DNA from: Pectobacterium colocasium
Lineage (GTDB): Bacteria > Pseudomonadota > Gammaproteobacteria > Enterobacterales > Enterobacteriaceae
Assembly: GCF_020181655.1 (NCBI RefSeq)
Contig: NZ_CP084032.1
Coordinates: 992,001 to 1,056,000, forward strand
DNA: 64,000 nucleotides
Direction: 5' to 3'
Below, piece after piece: positions 46,144 through 54,945 of this stretch; the stretch's first letter is position 1, and each line of letters starts with the position of its first letter. A model generated the notes under the pieces. That model made no database searches. It was not told the origin of the DNA and was given only the letters and a program-made list of their open reading frames with translations. The translations under genes were made by a program, and so were the position numbers.

Positions 46144-46677
46144 ATGAAGAGACTCAGAGGAGGTGGCGCGTTGCCACCAAAGCCAACATTTATCCAGTTA
46201 ATGAAAGGGTTAGTTGGTGGGAGCATCGGGATTCTAATCCTAAGTTATTTGGGGCAGTCCAGCGGTGTACCTTGGTTGATGGCGCCTTTCGGGGCAACTT
46301 GCGTCATTTTATTTGCTGCGTCAGCGTCTCCATTCGCACAGCCGAGGAACGTTATTGGGGGGCATTTCATTACGTCAGCCGTAGGACTGATTGCTTTATA
46401 TGGATTCGGCGACACAATCGTTGTGTTGTCGCTGGCTGTGGGTGTAGCGACAATGCTGATGCAATATTTTCGTGCGGTTCACCCACCGGCAGGTGCCAAC
46501 CCGCTGGTGATTATTCTGGCTGGGAAAAGTGCCGTGGGGGTTGAGTTCTTAGTCACACCCGTTCTATTGGGGAGCATTGTGCTGGTGGCGATCGCCGCCG
46601 TGATCAATAACTATGCTGAGGAAAGCCACTGGCCTGCGTATTGGCACGGTATTGGACAGCGCAAACGCCAGCCCTGA
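46144..46677 (+). CDS. HPP-family integral membrane protein
   Basis: The 177-residue protein has four to five membrane segments and the family signature HPP within RAVHPPAGANPLVIILAG, plus WLMAPFGATCVILFAASASPFAQPRNVIGGHF. HPP proteins include plant and cyanobacterial nitrite transporters, but the bacterial short forms are mostly uncharacterised. The ATG at 46144 follows GGAGATGGG. It is divergent from the TetR gene and controlled, presumably, through the twin palindromes. Confidence 0.87.
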   Translation: MKRLRGGGALPPKPTFIQLMKGLVGGSIGILILSYLGQSSGVPWLMAPFGATCVILFAASASPFAQPRNVIGGHFITSAVGLIALYGFGDTIVVLSLAVGVATMLMQYFRAVHPPAGANPLVIILAGKSAVGVEFLVTPVLLGSIVLVAIAAVINNYAEESHWPAYWHGIGQRKRQP

Positions 46678-46766
46678 GACAGTCTGACTCAAGGATGAGT
46701 CGGCGTTTTGATGTAGGGCTCACTCACCAGAATGAGAAGGTTGCAGCTATTTTTCATGTGACTGTT

Positions 46767-47030
46767 TTACATGGAAATAGTATGAGTTTTGCTCGCACTA
46801 CACCTTTGCACCATCGTGACAATCACCTGAAACAGTTCATCTTTAGCCTGCTGTTCCGTAATAATCCCTTTCACCGTGGCATAGGATAATCCTTCGGCGG
46901 AGCCGAGCATCGCGCGTAATGCCGGGTCACGAAGTGGCTTACCCGCACAGAATGGCGCAAAGAGATCGCGGCATTTTTGCGTGAAAGTGGCATCGTACTC
47001 CTGCCTGATTTGCTCAAGCGCGGGGGGCCG
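46767..47030 (-). pseudogene. TetR-family regulator, C-terminal remnant
   Basis: On the minus strand an open frame without its N-terminus reads RPPALEQIRQEYDATFTQ, KCRDLFAPFCAG, DPALRAMLGSAEGLSYAT and ELFQVIVTMVQR before the stop, which has the look of a TetR C-terminal ligand domain. No helix-turn-helix precedes it. It abuts, head to head, a flavoprotein gene that has also lost its N-terminus. Family assignment is by pattern only. Confidence 0.6.
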
Positions 47031-47360
47031 ATTTACTGGTGGTCCATACCGGGATTATTGAAAGGGTGGATCGACCGCGTTTTTTCAAACGGTTGGGCTT
47101 ATGAAGAAACGGCCGATGGGCAGGTGGTAAAGAAATTGGGGCATTTGCCGGTGCATCTTGTGGCGCTGGGGGCGGTCAACCAGAGGACGTTTGAAAAACG
47201 TGGCTACGCCGATGCCTTTCATGCACAGATCGCAGACGGGATTTTTGACTACTGCGGTGCTTCAGTTCTGACGTCTGAAATGCTGTTGATGCCAGAACGG
47301 GTAACGCCCGAGGCGTGTATCGATGCTGCACACCATATTGGCAGGCGCATTTTCCGGTAA
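47028..47360 (+). pseudogene. NAD(P)H oxidoreductase (MdaB/YcaK flavodoxin-fold), N-terminally truncated
   Basis: The frame carries PIYWWSIPGLLKGWIDRVFSNGWAYEE, the flavin-site region of MdaB/KefF-type quinone reductases, and continues to the natural C-terminus at GRRIFR. The first 70 or so residues with the first FMN loop are missing. Upstream of PIYWW the frame stays open but reads as the antisense of the TetR remnant. A product from TTG 46977 is possible but could not form a full flavodoxin fold. Confidence 0.72.
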
Positions 47361-47594
47361 TTTCGGAGATTGATCTACCGTTAACACCTCATACGATTAA
47401 AACAAAGGCGTATTTAAATAATGCGGCTTTACTCCCTTATTTATTCTGGCCGGACGGTAAATGGCGGATTACCGCTCGGCCAAACGGATGATATGTTTTT
47501 AGCCTCATTTCAGCATACTTTGCGTATCAGTATAAATGCCGTACTAGATCATAAACTCATCCTCGTAATGAAATTAGATAATAAAGGGAAAGCT

Positions 47595-48623
47595 ATGAAT
47601 TCCGCTGAGCATATTAAAAATATTTCAGAAATCATGATGATGCCTCTGGCAGCAAAAGCACTATGCGTAGCAGCAGAAATAGGGATCGCAGATAAAATAG
47701 GGGATGGAGGTTCACGTATTGCTGAATTAGCCAAAGCGTGTCATGTCGGTGAAAAAAGCGTACTGGATATTATAAAAGTGCTTGAGGTCTTTGGTTTCTT
47801 TGAGGTGAAAGATGAAAGTATTATTAAAAATAACGCCCGCTCTGCGCTACTGATGTCGGATCACGTAAACTCAATGAAAAATTTCTGTATGCTGTTTGGC
47901 AATGAATATTATCAGGGGTTTGATGGCTTACTGCATACGTGTCGTACGGGCGCATCAGGGTTTAAGCAAGTATTTGGCCTGACATTATATGAGCACCTGG
48001 CGAACTCCGCATCGCGCGCAGAAATTTACGATCTCGCTATGCGGGATTTATCACGCCCCGTTGGTTATGTATTGGCGAAAGAATATGCCTCTCTTTTTAA
48101 TAAGACGCGCAGTGTAGTCGACATTGGCGGCGGTAGCGGCGTTATTCTGATTGAGATTATAAAACAGTATCATAACCTGACCGGTTGTCTTTTCGATATG
48201 ACGGGGGTTTGTAGCCGAAGTGAAAAGAGTGTCGCACAGCACTATCCTGAATTGAAAGAAAGAATGGTTTTCACTCCCGGCAGTTTCTTTGAGGCGATTC
48301 CCTCTGGTTATGATGTTTATCTGCTTAAAAATATATTGCACAACTGGAACGATGAATTTTGCCTGAAGATATTAAAAGCCATCGCGCAATCCATTGGGCA
48401 TTCGACGCTATTAATTATTGAACCTCTGCTGGAACATGAAGAAACCTCCCCAAGATTATTGATGAATGCGCTTTTTCAATCAGTGATTTGTCAGGATGGT
48501 ACGCGATACAGAACCTTGAAAGATATGGAAGATATTCTGACGTTAAGTGGGTTAACCATTGTTGATACAAAGAAAATAACCACGGGTCATACGGTCATTG
48601 AAATTCAATTGAATACTAAATAG
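47595..48623 (+). CDS. Class I SAM-dependent O-methyltransferase
   Basis: The 342-residue protein has a small-molecule O-methyltransferase layout: an N-terminal winged-helix dimerisation domain (MMMPLAAKALCVAAEIGIADKI, RIAELAKACHVGEKSVLDIIKVLEVFGFFEV). The catalytic domain has VVDIGGGSGVILIEII and the FLLKNILHNWND-like LLKNILHNWNDEF, whose histidine is the family's catalytic base. Relatives act in antibiotic, phenazine and carotenoid pathways. ATG 47595 follows AAAGGGA. No other biosynthetic genes adjoin it, so the substrate is unknown. Confidence 0.85.
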   Translation: MNSAEHIKNISEIMMMPLAAKALCVAAEIGIADKIGDGGSRIAELAKACHVGEKSVLDIIKVLEVFGFFEVKDESIIKNNARSALLMSDHVNSMKNFCMLFGNEYYQGFDGLLHTCRTGASGFKQVFGLTLYEHLANSASRAEIYDLAMRDLSRPVGYVLAKEYASLFNKTRSVVDIGGGSGVILIEIIKQYHNLTGCLFDMTGVCSRSEKSVAQHYPELKERMVFTPGSFFEAIPSGYDVYLLKNILHNWNDEFCLKILKAIAQSIGHSTLLIIEPLLEHEETSPRLLMNALFQSVICQDGTRYRTLKDMEDILTLSGLTIVDTKKITTGHTVIEIQLNTK

Positions 48624-48835
48624 CGCGAGTGAAATGCTTCATTTCTCATGTCGCCATTTATATAACGTAATAGCATTGTTTTTTTATTTAAATAAAGATG
48701 TCTATTTCTACGCATTGCGAGCAAGGCATGTTTTCCTTTCTCGCTTTATCAGAGGGCGGGGGCAACTTCGAAACAACGGAGAACCGTCATGTTAACGTTG
48801 TCATTTTCACTGAACATTATCTAAGAGAGGCTCCA

Positions 48836-49255
48836 ATGAAAATATTCCAATCCTACTGGCTACCTTTGGTATCAGCATTGGGATTAAGCATGCTTTCCAA
48901 TTATTCGCACGCGGCAGTATTTGTTTGCAGCAACGACGCTTGCAGCAATTGGACTGCCATCACCCAGGCGCAGCTTAATACTAAGTCTACCGATGGAGAA
49001 GGGACTACCATTCTCCAGACCCTCAGCGAGTCATCTGAAGCCAGTGTCGTCAATGGCTACAACAGCACAGGCAACACGAATCTCTATCTGAAAAACAGTT
49101 TATGGCACATTGGGGGTGTCGAGCCTATAAAGGGCAAACAGCATGTGACGGCGTATGTCTATAAATCCACTGATCTCAATACTCGTCTCAAAACCTGCCA
49201 CGCTTTCTCGTACAAGAAAGATCTCAAAGGGCCTTACTTCGCGACCTGCCAGTAA
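48836..49255 (+). CDS. Small secreted protein of unknown function
   Basis: The 139-residue protein starts MKIFQSYWLPLVSALGLSMLSNYSHA, a clear Sec signal ending at SHA-AVF. The mature part of about 113 residues has four cysteines (VFVCSNDACSNW and KTCHAFSY, FATCQ), which could form two disulfides, and is rich in Ser, Thr and Asn. I recognise no family. The start follows AGAGAGGCTCCA; in-frame codons upstream lack a signal. A terminator follows, so it is a single gene. Confidence 0.75.
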   Translation: MKIFQSYWLPLVSALGLSMLSNYSHAAVFVCSNDACSNWTAITQAQLNTKSTDGEGTTILQTLSESSEASVVNGYNSTGNTNLYLKNSLWHIGGVEPIKGKQHVTAYVYKSTDLNTRLKTCHAFSYKKDLKGPYFATCQ

Positions 49256-49275
49256 GCAGATATCTAAACCCGTCA

Positions 49276-49303
49276 AAAAGCACGACCCAGACGTCGTGCT
49301 TTT
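49276..49303 (+). terminator. Bidirectional terminator
   Basis: AAAAGCACGAC and GTCGTGCTTTT form an 11-bp stem around six bases, between the secreted-protein gene and the convergent MFS gene. Confidence 0.88.
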
Positions 49304-49370
49304 CTGATGTTTCTGAATCAAGACGTTATTTAAGGAAGGCTAGCCGGAAGATAGAGGTCAACATACCGCT

Positions 49371-50558
49371 TTATTGTGCGCGAACCCGCACGCCTGCAAA
49401 AACAATCACCATTGCCGATACCAGCAATAATCCGCTACCCGCAAAGACACCGCTGGCTCCGTTGAGGTCAAATATCACCCCGCCACCCGCGGCACCTGCC
49501 CCGATGGCAAACTGGATCGATGCCACCAGTAAACCCCCTGCGCTTTCGGCTTCGTCCGGTACGGTGGCCGCAAGCCAGGTTGACCACCCGACAGGCACCA
49601 GACCAAACGCAAATCCCCACATCGCGACCAACAGGCCGTCCAGCATTGCCAGATGCCCAAAGGCCACCATCGTCAACGCCAGAACGCCCATAACAAAGGG
49701 GACCAGCGCCAGCGTCAGGCGTAAGTTCCGGGCCAGTAAATAACCGGCAATCGAAGTACCAACAAAATTCGCGAGGCCAAAGCCGAGTAAAATCAGAGAA
49801 ATGCTTTCGACGCTTGCCTGCCCGACGGTTTCCAGAAACGGTCGCAGGTAGGTGAAAAAGGCGAAATGTCCGCTGAAGATCAGCACCGTTGCCAGCAACC
49901 CGCCGATCATGCCCGGACGGCGCAGCACACGAAGTAGTGTTCCCAGACTACCGCTGCTTTCCGGCTTCATTGATGGCAACACCGAGAGCTGCCACAACAG
50001 CGCCAGAGCGCTCGGCAAAATGCAGAGAATAAAGACGTTGCGCCAGCCAATCAAACTCCCCAGATAGCTGCCAAGCGGTGCCGCAACGACGGTGGCAATC
50101 GACACGCTGGAGAAGATCACCGCCAGCGCTTTCGGCACTTTATCCTCAGGCACAAGACGCATCGCCGTGGCGGTGGACATGGCCCAGAATCCCCCAATCG
50201 CAACGCCTAGCAATAAACGCCCGAATAGCAACACATGCAGATTGGGAGCAAACGCGACCAACAGGCTGGAGATGATTTGAAGCACCGAGAAAAACATTAG
50301 TACCCAACGGCGGTCGATACTTTTGGTCGCCGGTGTGATGAGCAAACCGGTTACCAGCGCGACCAGCGCCGTTGCGGTTACCGCCTGACCCGCCATTCCT
50401 TCTGTAACGCCTAAACTTGCTGCCATCGGCGTTAATAAACTGGCTGGTAGAAACTCAGCCGTAATCAGGCCAAATACCCCCAGTCCCAGTGAATAAACGG
50501 CTCGCCAGGCGGGTTTTGCTGGCGCGATGGCCTCACTTGCCGCTATACATGAATTCAT
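49371..50558 (-). CDS. MFS transporter, AraJ/sugar-efflux (DHA1) type
   Basis: The 395-residue protein has 12 membrane segments: YSLGLGVFGLITAEFLPASLLTPMAASLGVTEGMAGQAVTATALVALVTG at the N-terminus is typical of the arabinose-efflux/AraJ and NepI group. LLLGVAIGGFWAMSTATAMRLVPEDKVPKALA and APLGSYLGSLIGWRNVFI are motifs B/C regions. It is divergent from an AraC-type gene 115 bases away, which probably controls it. The exported compound is unknown. Confidence 0.85.
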   Translation of the reverse strand: MNSCIAASEAIAPAKPAWRAVYSLGLGVFGLITAEFLPASLLTPMAASLGVTEGMAGQAVTATALVALVTGLLITPATKSIDRRWVLMFFSVLQIISSLLVAFAPNLHVLLFGRLLLGVAIGGFWAMSTATAMRLVPEDKVPKALAVIFSSVSIATVVAAPLGSYLGSLIGWRNVFILCILPSALALLWQLSVLPSMKPESSGSLGTLLRVLRRPGMIGGLLATVLIFSGHFAFFTYLRPFLETVGQASVESISLILLGFGLANFVGTSIAGYLLARNLRLTLALVPFVMGVLALTMVAFGHLAMLDGLLVAMWGFAFGLVPVGWSTWLAATVPDEAESAGGLLVASIQFAIGAGAAGGGVIFDLNGASGVFAGSGLLLVSAMVIVFAGVRVRAQ

Positions 50559-50673
50559 CTGTTACTCTCTCGTTAGAAAAATGTGACAACCGTCACGAAG
50601 CATAGAGTGTTCCTCGTGGACGATCTATGACATATACTCTTCACTTATTGATTATTCGTCCGGAGTTGCTGCC

Positions 50674-51630
50674 ATGACCGTTCAGTCACCCGATTTGATC
50701 AGCGAGCTTCTGCGTGGGATGCGTCTTTCCGGGGTGACATATCGCCGAATTGAAACCCATGCTCCCTTTGGCCTGGCGTTCCGCTACGAACCTGGTAAAG
50801 CGCAGTTTCATTTTGTCAGCCAGGGAACAGCACTGCTGCGCATGGAGAGCGGCGCGACATTTGTGCTAAAAAGCGGGGATGCGCTGTTTATTCCTAACGG
50901 GAATTCGCATGCGCTGCTCTCTGACGAAAAGGCTGACGTCACGCCAGTCTCTGCATTTCCCAGTGAAGCGATTTGTAATTCTGTCTGTGCGATCGACTGC
51001 AAGCCCTGCACAGACACCGAGAACACGGTGATCTTCAGCGGATGCATGGATTTTGAGCTGGGTGGAATGCAGCCGCTGATCAAAGCGATGCCGGAAGTCA
51101 TGATGGTGAGCCGCCTGATGTCGACCTGGCCGGAAATCCATCCGATTCTTGCGGCGATGGAACGTGAATCGATGATGCGTCAGGTGGGCTTCGCCGGCAT
51201 TCTGGCAAGGCTGGCCGATGTGGTCGCGGCGCTCATCGTGCGCGGATGGGTTGAAGCTGGCTGCGGTAAAGCGACGGGCTGGGTACAGGTACTGCGCGAT
51301 CCGCGACTGAGCAGGGCGATTTACGCGATGCATCAGAATCCGGGCATCAACTGGAACGTCGCGGAACTGGCAAAAGAGGCGGGCACCTCCCTCTCTGTTT
51401 TTGCCGAGCGGTTTCTCTCTGCAACCGGGACTACGCCCGTAAAATATCTCAGCGAGCTGCGCATGCGCTTAGCTGTTCAGTACATCCGTCATGAGCATCA
51501 GCCGATTGAAACGGTGGCGCTACGTCTGGGTTACGGATCGCTGGCGGCGTTCAGCCGGGCATTTAAACGCATCGTAGGTCATGCACCGGGAACGCTGCGG
51601 GAAACCCGTCAGGTTTCTGAGGAGGTGTGA
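50674..51630 (+). CDS. AraC-family regulator with cupin sensor
   Basis: The 318-residue protein has an N-terminal cupin (FHFVSQGTALLRMESGATFVLKSGDALFIPNGNSHALLSDE) and a C-terminal AraC double helix-turn-helix (WNVAELAKEAGTSLSVFAERFLSATGTTPVKYLSELRMRLAVQYIRHEHQPIETVALRLGYGSLAAFSRAFKRIVG). A CAIDCKPC cysteine pair lies in the cupin-HTH linker region and could sense redox or metal. It is divergent from the MFS gene. AraC proteins of this subgroup often activate a neighbouring efflux or reductase gene. Confidence 0.87.
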   Translation: MTVQSPDLISELLRGMRLSGVTYRRIETHAPFGLAFRYEPGKAQFHFVSQGTALLRMESGATFVLKSGDALFIPNGNSHALLSDEKADVTPVSAFPSEAICNSVCAIDCKPCTDTENTVIFSGCMDFELGGMQPLIKAMPEVMMVSRLMSTWPEIHPILAAMERESMMRQVGFAGILARLADVVAALIVRGWVEAGCGKATGWVQVLRDPRLSRAIYAMHQNPGINWNVAELAKEAGTSLSVFAERFLSATGTTPVKYLSELRMRLAVQYIRHEHQPIETVALRLGYGSLAAFSRAFKRIVGHAPGTLRETRQVSEEV

Positions 51631-51960
51631 TGGGGAGTGATATTTGCAGCTAACGTGGCCATCGCATCGATTGTTGTTGGCGGTGGTATGTAAGCATCCC
51701 GGTAAAGCGGCCTATTCATTTTTAGCGCTCTGCCGACATAATACAGAATGAAGAGCATAACGGCTGATGGCGTCGTTATGTTTTTGCTGTTTAAATCATC
51801 ACGGATAATCCAGATACTTCACCTGCCAACAATAACCCATCACGATAAATAACCTACGCCAAAAGACGAATTTCTTTTTTTATCTCTGCTGTTATTTTTA
51901 AAAATGTTTATAGCAACACTGTATGTCTGATGAATATCATTTTAATGAGGAGATAAAGAT
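51631..51960. other. Intergenic region ahead of the ADP-ribosyltransferase-like gene
   Basis: I see no gene in these 330 bases. The last 100 are AT-rich and should contain the promoter; a strong AATGAGGAGATAAAG ribosome-binding site ends the region. No regulator box was recognised. Confidence 0.45.
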
Positions 51961-52440
51961 ATGCCATCTATTTATTATCGTGGGGATAATCGGGCCATTG
52001 GGGACATTCAGAAAACCGGGTTCCAGCCACAAATAGAGTCGTGCCGAGGGAGGACACCAGTTCAGGCAATCGCGTATATTCAGAAAATTATTAAAGATAA
52101 CAATTTCAAAAGCCTTGCGGATATTGGTGCCTATATTATCAGTAGCTCAAAAGGTGACTCTGTTTCCACCTCTTGTGTCCTGGATGGCGCATCCTACGGG
52201 AAGTATAAGTATCAAATCACTGCACCGCAGAATGCCCTGTATTTTGAATTCAATCTCGATGGTAGCGTGGGTGCACAGCAGCCAAATCAAGGGAATATGT
52301 TCGGGCGCAAGCCGTACTACATTTTAACCAACGTTAACCCAGCGCTTAGTCAGTACGTTATTGTTGGCACACGGACTGCCACACAGGAAGCCACGTTTTT
52401 TACTGATATCCCCAGTGGCTGGATAACGTTACTGAGTTAA
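51961..52440 (+). CDS. Putative ADP-ribosyltransferase (cholera/heat-labile toxin A-like fold)
   Basis: The 159-residue protein lines up in order with the catalytic domain of cholera and E. coli heat-labile toxins. IYYRGDNRAIGDIQKTGF corresponds to LYRADSRPPDEIKRSGG (NAD-binding Arg7); SVSTSCVLDGAS to YVSTSLSLRSAH (STS at 69-71); GKYKYQITAPQN to the strand leading to APN; and TATQEATFFTDIPSGWITLL to YEQEVSALGGIPYSQIYGW (catalytic Glu143). The residue two before the Glu is Thr141 rather than Glu, so target specificity should differ. There is no signal peptide, no B-subunit gene and no recognised immunity gene. Enzymatic activity is inferred from motifs only. Confidence 0.7.
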   Translation: MPSIYYRGDNRAIGDIQKTGFQPQIESCRGRTPVQAIAYIQKIIKDNNFKSLADIGAYIISSSKGDSVSTSCVLDGASYGKYKYQITAPQNALYFEFNLDGSVGAQQPNQGNMFGRKPYYILTNVNPALSQYVIVGTRTATQEATFFTDIPSGWITLLS

Positions 52441-52619
52441 TTGCATTTCATCATTGCCATTATCGTAACGTAACGATGCGTCATTTTTTATCGGGTTTCA
52501 CAACCTGAATATTTTGTGGTGTCAGTAATCTTATAGCTATATAGCTGCAATGCCGTTGGTTTAATCAACAACAGCATATTTTTTCCACATAACCAAACTT
52601 CAAAAGCGAACCGTCCAGA

Positions 52620-52857
52620 CTATTGTTGCAATATATTCAGGCTTTCTTGCAGCGAGAGAATATCGTCCGGCGATCCTTTACCTTCTACGGTATTGGTAAA
52701 GTAGTTGTAATCGAGATCAATCCATTTCTGCAATTTCGCTTCATCGTTCTCTGAATTAGTGGTGCACGGACTCGGGATCATTCAGCTTTCTATTAAATTG
52801 AATATTAGATTCAATTTTGACCGTGGTATCGTCAAGAACCGTGGTTTGATCCGTATT
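52620..52857 (-). pseudogene. Gene fragment spanning the distal tRNA-Phe-like repeat
   Basis: Two minus-strand frames appear coding. One reads DQTTVLDDTTVKIESNIQF, RKLNDPESVHH and stops. The other, 53 codons from ATG 52781, reads SENDEAKLQKWIDLDYNYF, VEGKGSPDDILSLQESLNIL and stops at 52620. Removing the T at 52757 joins them into one frame. No start lies upstream of the first part. I do not recognise the protein. Confidence 0.4.
52746..52779. repeat. Near copy of tRNA-Phe 3' end (candidate att remnant)
   Basis: GTTCTCTGAAT, one extra T, AGTGGTGC, A, CGGACTCGG, G, ATC matches the 3' end of the tRNA-Phe gene plus its downstream flank (56476-56508) with one insertion and two substitutions, in the same orientation, 3.73 kb away. 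Confidence 0.65.
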
Positions 52858-53145
52858 TTTCTATATTCATTATCGTAATATAAATTAAATTAGGAAGTCC
52901 TGTAATTTGGATTCCATGGGGAATAGAGTATTATAAATAGCAGTTCAAAGGCGTTTGTCTAAAATTTATTCTCTATGACAGTCTGGCTATTATAAGCGAA
53001 GTTTTTAGATGATTTTTCGTGATGTATATGCTCGAGATCAATAGTGGTAACATTAGGTTTTCTATGGATGATTATGTTAGCTAACATATTGAATAACAGT
53101 CTTTAAGTATTAAAGACTGTTATTTTGATGAGTAGGCTTTAATTT

Positions 53146-53622
53146 CTATCTGCGAACGATATTCATCTTTTCTTCGAATAGTTCTAGTAGTGGATTAAAT
53201 TCTTCTAAATGATTCTTCTCTATTAAATGTTTTAATATCTTGGGAAGGGTTGATTCAATTCCCGATTTTATCATTTCTAAATTTGATAAATTTTCAGGAA
53301 TATTTTCATCAATGAATTTATTCAGCTTGGTTATAAAGTCATCAGGAATAGGATATCCATTGGAAATTAATATTAATCTTTCAATATAGTCACTTGGTGT
53401 TATACATGGGGAGATTAAAATGTTATTCCTTACAAAGGAATTGACAAGATCTTGTACCTCATCAGAACCAATGTTTTTCAAATTTATTAATAGATTGGTT
53501 GTTATAAATTTTTTCCATTCTATACTTTTTCCCTCTATTACAACTAGTGCTGCTTTTAATAAATTAGAATTTTGGTAACGTGCAGTTCGACAATTTTTTA
53601 CATATGTGATCTGGGGATACAA
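53146..53622 (-). CDS. C-terminal part of frameshifted SIR2-type protein
   Basis: The 158-codon frame continues the SIR2-type protein after a one-base shift. It joins at the T6 run (A6 on the coding strand) at 53594-53599; with five As the sequence reads HICKNCRTARYQNSNLLKAAL. The segment is helical (NIPENLSNLEMIKSGIESTLPKILKHLIEK) with no recognised domain. Its own ATG lacks a good ribosome-binding site, so it is probably not an independent gene. Like its partner it is very AT-rich. Confidence 0.6.
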   Translation of the reverse strand: MYPQITYVKNCRTARYQNSNLLKAALVVIEGKSIEWKKFITTNLLINLKNIGSDEVQDLVNSFVRNNILISPCITPSDYIERLILISNGYPIPDDFITKLNKFIDENIPENLSNLEMIKSGIESTLPKILKHLIEKNHLEEFNPLLELFEEKMNIVRR

Positions 53623-54562
53623 TTTTGTATTGAGATAAAATGCTAATTTTATTATCTAAGCTCCTGTTTATTCTATTAGTTAGCACTTCATTTAACTTTT
53701 CTTTTTTGTTTTTTTTCTCAACAAGAGAGAGAGTTAAATCATTATCTATTTTTTTTAGGTTTTCATTAATAGATAATAAATCTTTTTTTATTAGTTCATC
53801 TGGTTTGTGAATTGTTTCTAGATTTTGAAAGAAATTAAGATATAAATCTTTATAAGAAAGTTTTTTTTCTAATGGTGCAAGTAATGATATTCCATGGTTT
53901 TTTAAGTATTGTGCTTGTGCTTGTGCTTCATCGAAGTTATTTTGAAGTAGATATTTTGGGGGGGTTGCTTTGGATATGCTAGTTATCCATGACACAATTT
54001 GTTTTAAATTATAATCGTTGTATGAATAACCTAAGAAAACAATTGTATTTGTTGAAAATATCCCTTTGATATAGTTTTCAATTAAAGGGAAGTTCTGGCT
54101 ATATTTTAAATAATCATCTTCTTTGAATATAAAATTATGTTGTCTAAAATCTCCATGCATTTTAATTATTTTTTTATCTAAATTACTTTGTGCTAAGTCA
54201 GTGTCTGAACTAACTAGCTCATAAGCAAGGCTCATTTCTTTAACTGTTTTTTCAATTAGGTTGTCCCAGTTTGTTGTAATTACATGATGAGGGTTTAAGT
54301 AAAATAGTTTCTTATGGAATGAGCTTGGTTCTAAATCTTTAATCGATGACTTGACCTTATTTTCATAAGTGTGTTGTCCATATTTTAGAAAGTAAAGTTG
54401 GGCTATTTTCAAATGGTCATTTTCATTGTATATGTTTAAATCTTCTTTTAATTCATCGATTAATTCATTCCAGCTCGGTGTTTTTATTAAGTCTGTTTCG
54501 CTAAATTTTGAAAATCCGGCACCTATAAAAAAAACTAGTTTGTTATCCAAGCTTGATTGCAA
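53564..54562 (-). CDS. SIR2-like (SIR2_2) domain protein, probable anti-phage NADase
   Basis: The 332-residue reading frame begins with the NAD-binding motif LVFFIGAGFSKF, then HHVITTNWDNLIEK, IIKMHGDF and TIVFLGYSYNDYNLKQI. Together these are the SIR2-like domain used by several bacterial abortive-infection systems that destroy NAD+. The His and Asn/Asp positions look intact. The last 20 or so residues (from KKLSNCTLPKF) come from reading past an A6 run; the original protein probably continued into the downstream frame to about 470 residues. The gene is much more AT-rich than its neighbours, a sign of transfer. Confidence 0.75.
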   Translation of the reverse strand: MQSSLDNKLVFFIGAGFSKFSETDLIKTPSWNELIDELKEDLNIYNENDHLKIAQLYFLKYGQHTYENKVKSSIKDLEPSSFHKKLFYLNPHHVITTNWDNLIEKTVKEMSLAYELVSSDTDLAQSNLDKKIIKMHGDFRQHNFIFKEDDYLKYSQNFPLIENYIKGIFSTNTIVFLGYSYNDYNLKQIVSWITSISKATPPKYLLQNNFDEAQAQAQYLKNHGISLLAPLEKKLSYKDLYLNFFQNLETIHKPDELIKKDLLSINENLKKIDNDLTLSLVEKKNKKEKLNEVLTNRINRSLDNKISILSQYKIVSPDHICKKLSNCTLPKF

Positions 54563-54945
54563 TATATCTTTTAGATGCTTTTCTGGGAAAGATAGGTGAT
54601 TTTTTTCATTATCAGGAAATCCTTTTGTGTGTACTTATGATTTGTTGGTGTTCATTAGTAGTGATAAAATATTATACAATGACTTTGATCGATTTTATAA
54701 TATTTTACCACATTTTTTATAATTTATACAAATGGTAGTGCAGGTGATGGATTATAAAAGAATTATTTCAAGTATAATGCTCTAGTATCAAATAGATGGT
54801 TGTTTGTGTTTTTATAGACAGGGGTGATGACTATATTTTTTTATAAGTATTCTAGAAAATAGACCTATCTCTTAGATAGTTTTTCGGAATATTTTCATTA
54901 AGGAACAATTAATATGCGAAATTCTCCTCAAACACTCTGACACCT
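54563..54945. other. AT-rich spacer in the tRNA-Phe-associated block
   Basis: No gene is seen in these 380 bases. The SIR2 gene promoter should lie at the left edge on the minus strand. A short plus-strand ORF here has no family character and lies in low-complexity AT sequence. Confidence 0.5.

Noticed and set aside
52623..52781. 53-codon ORF as a possible immunity gene for the ADP-ribosyltransferase-like protein
   Set aside because: It is on the opposite strand, appears to be the tail of a frameshifted larger gene and includes the att-like repeat, so an immunity role has no support.
54553..54738. 61-codon plus-strand ORF after the SIR2 gene
   Set aside because: Low-complexity AT-rich hydrophobic reading with no start signal; probably chance.
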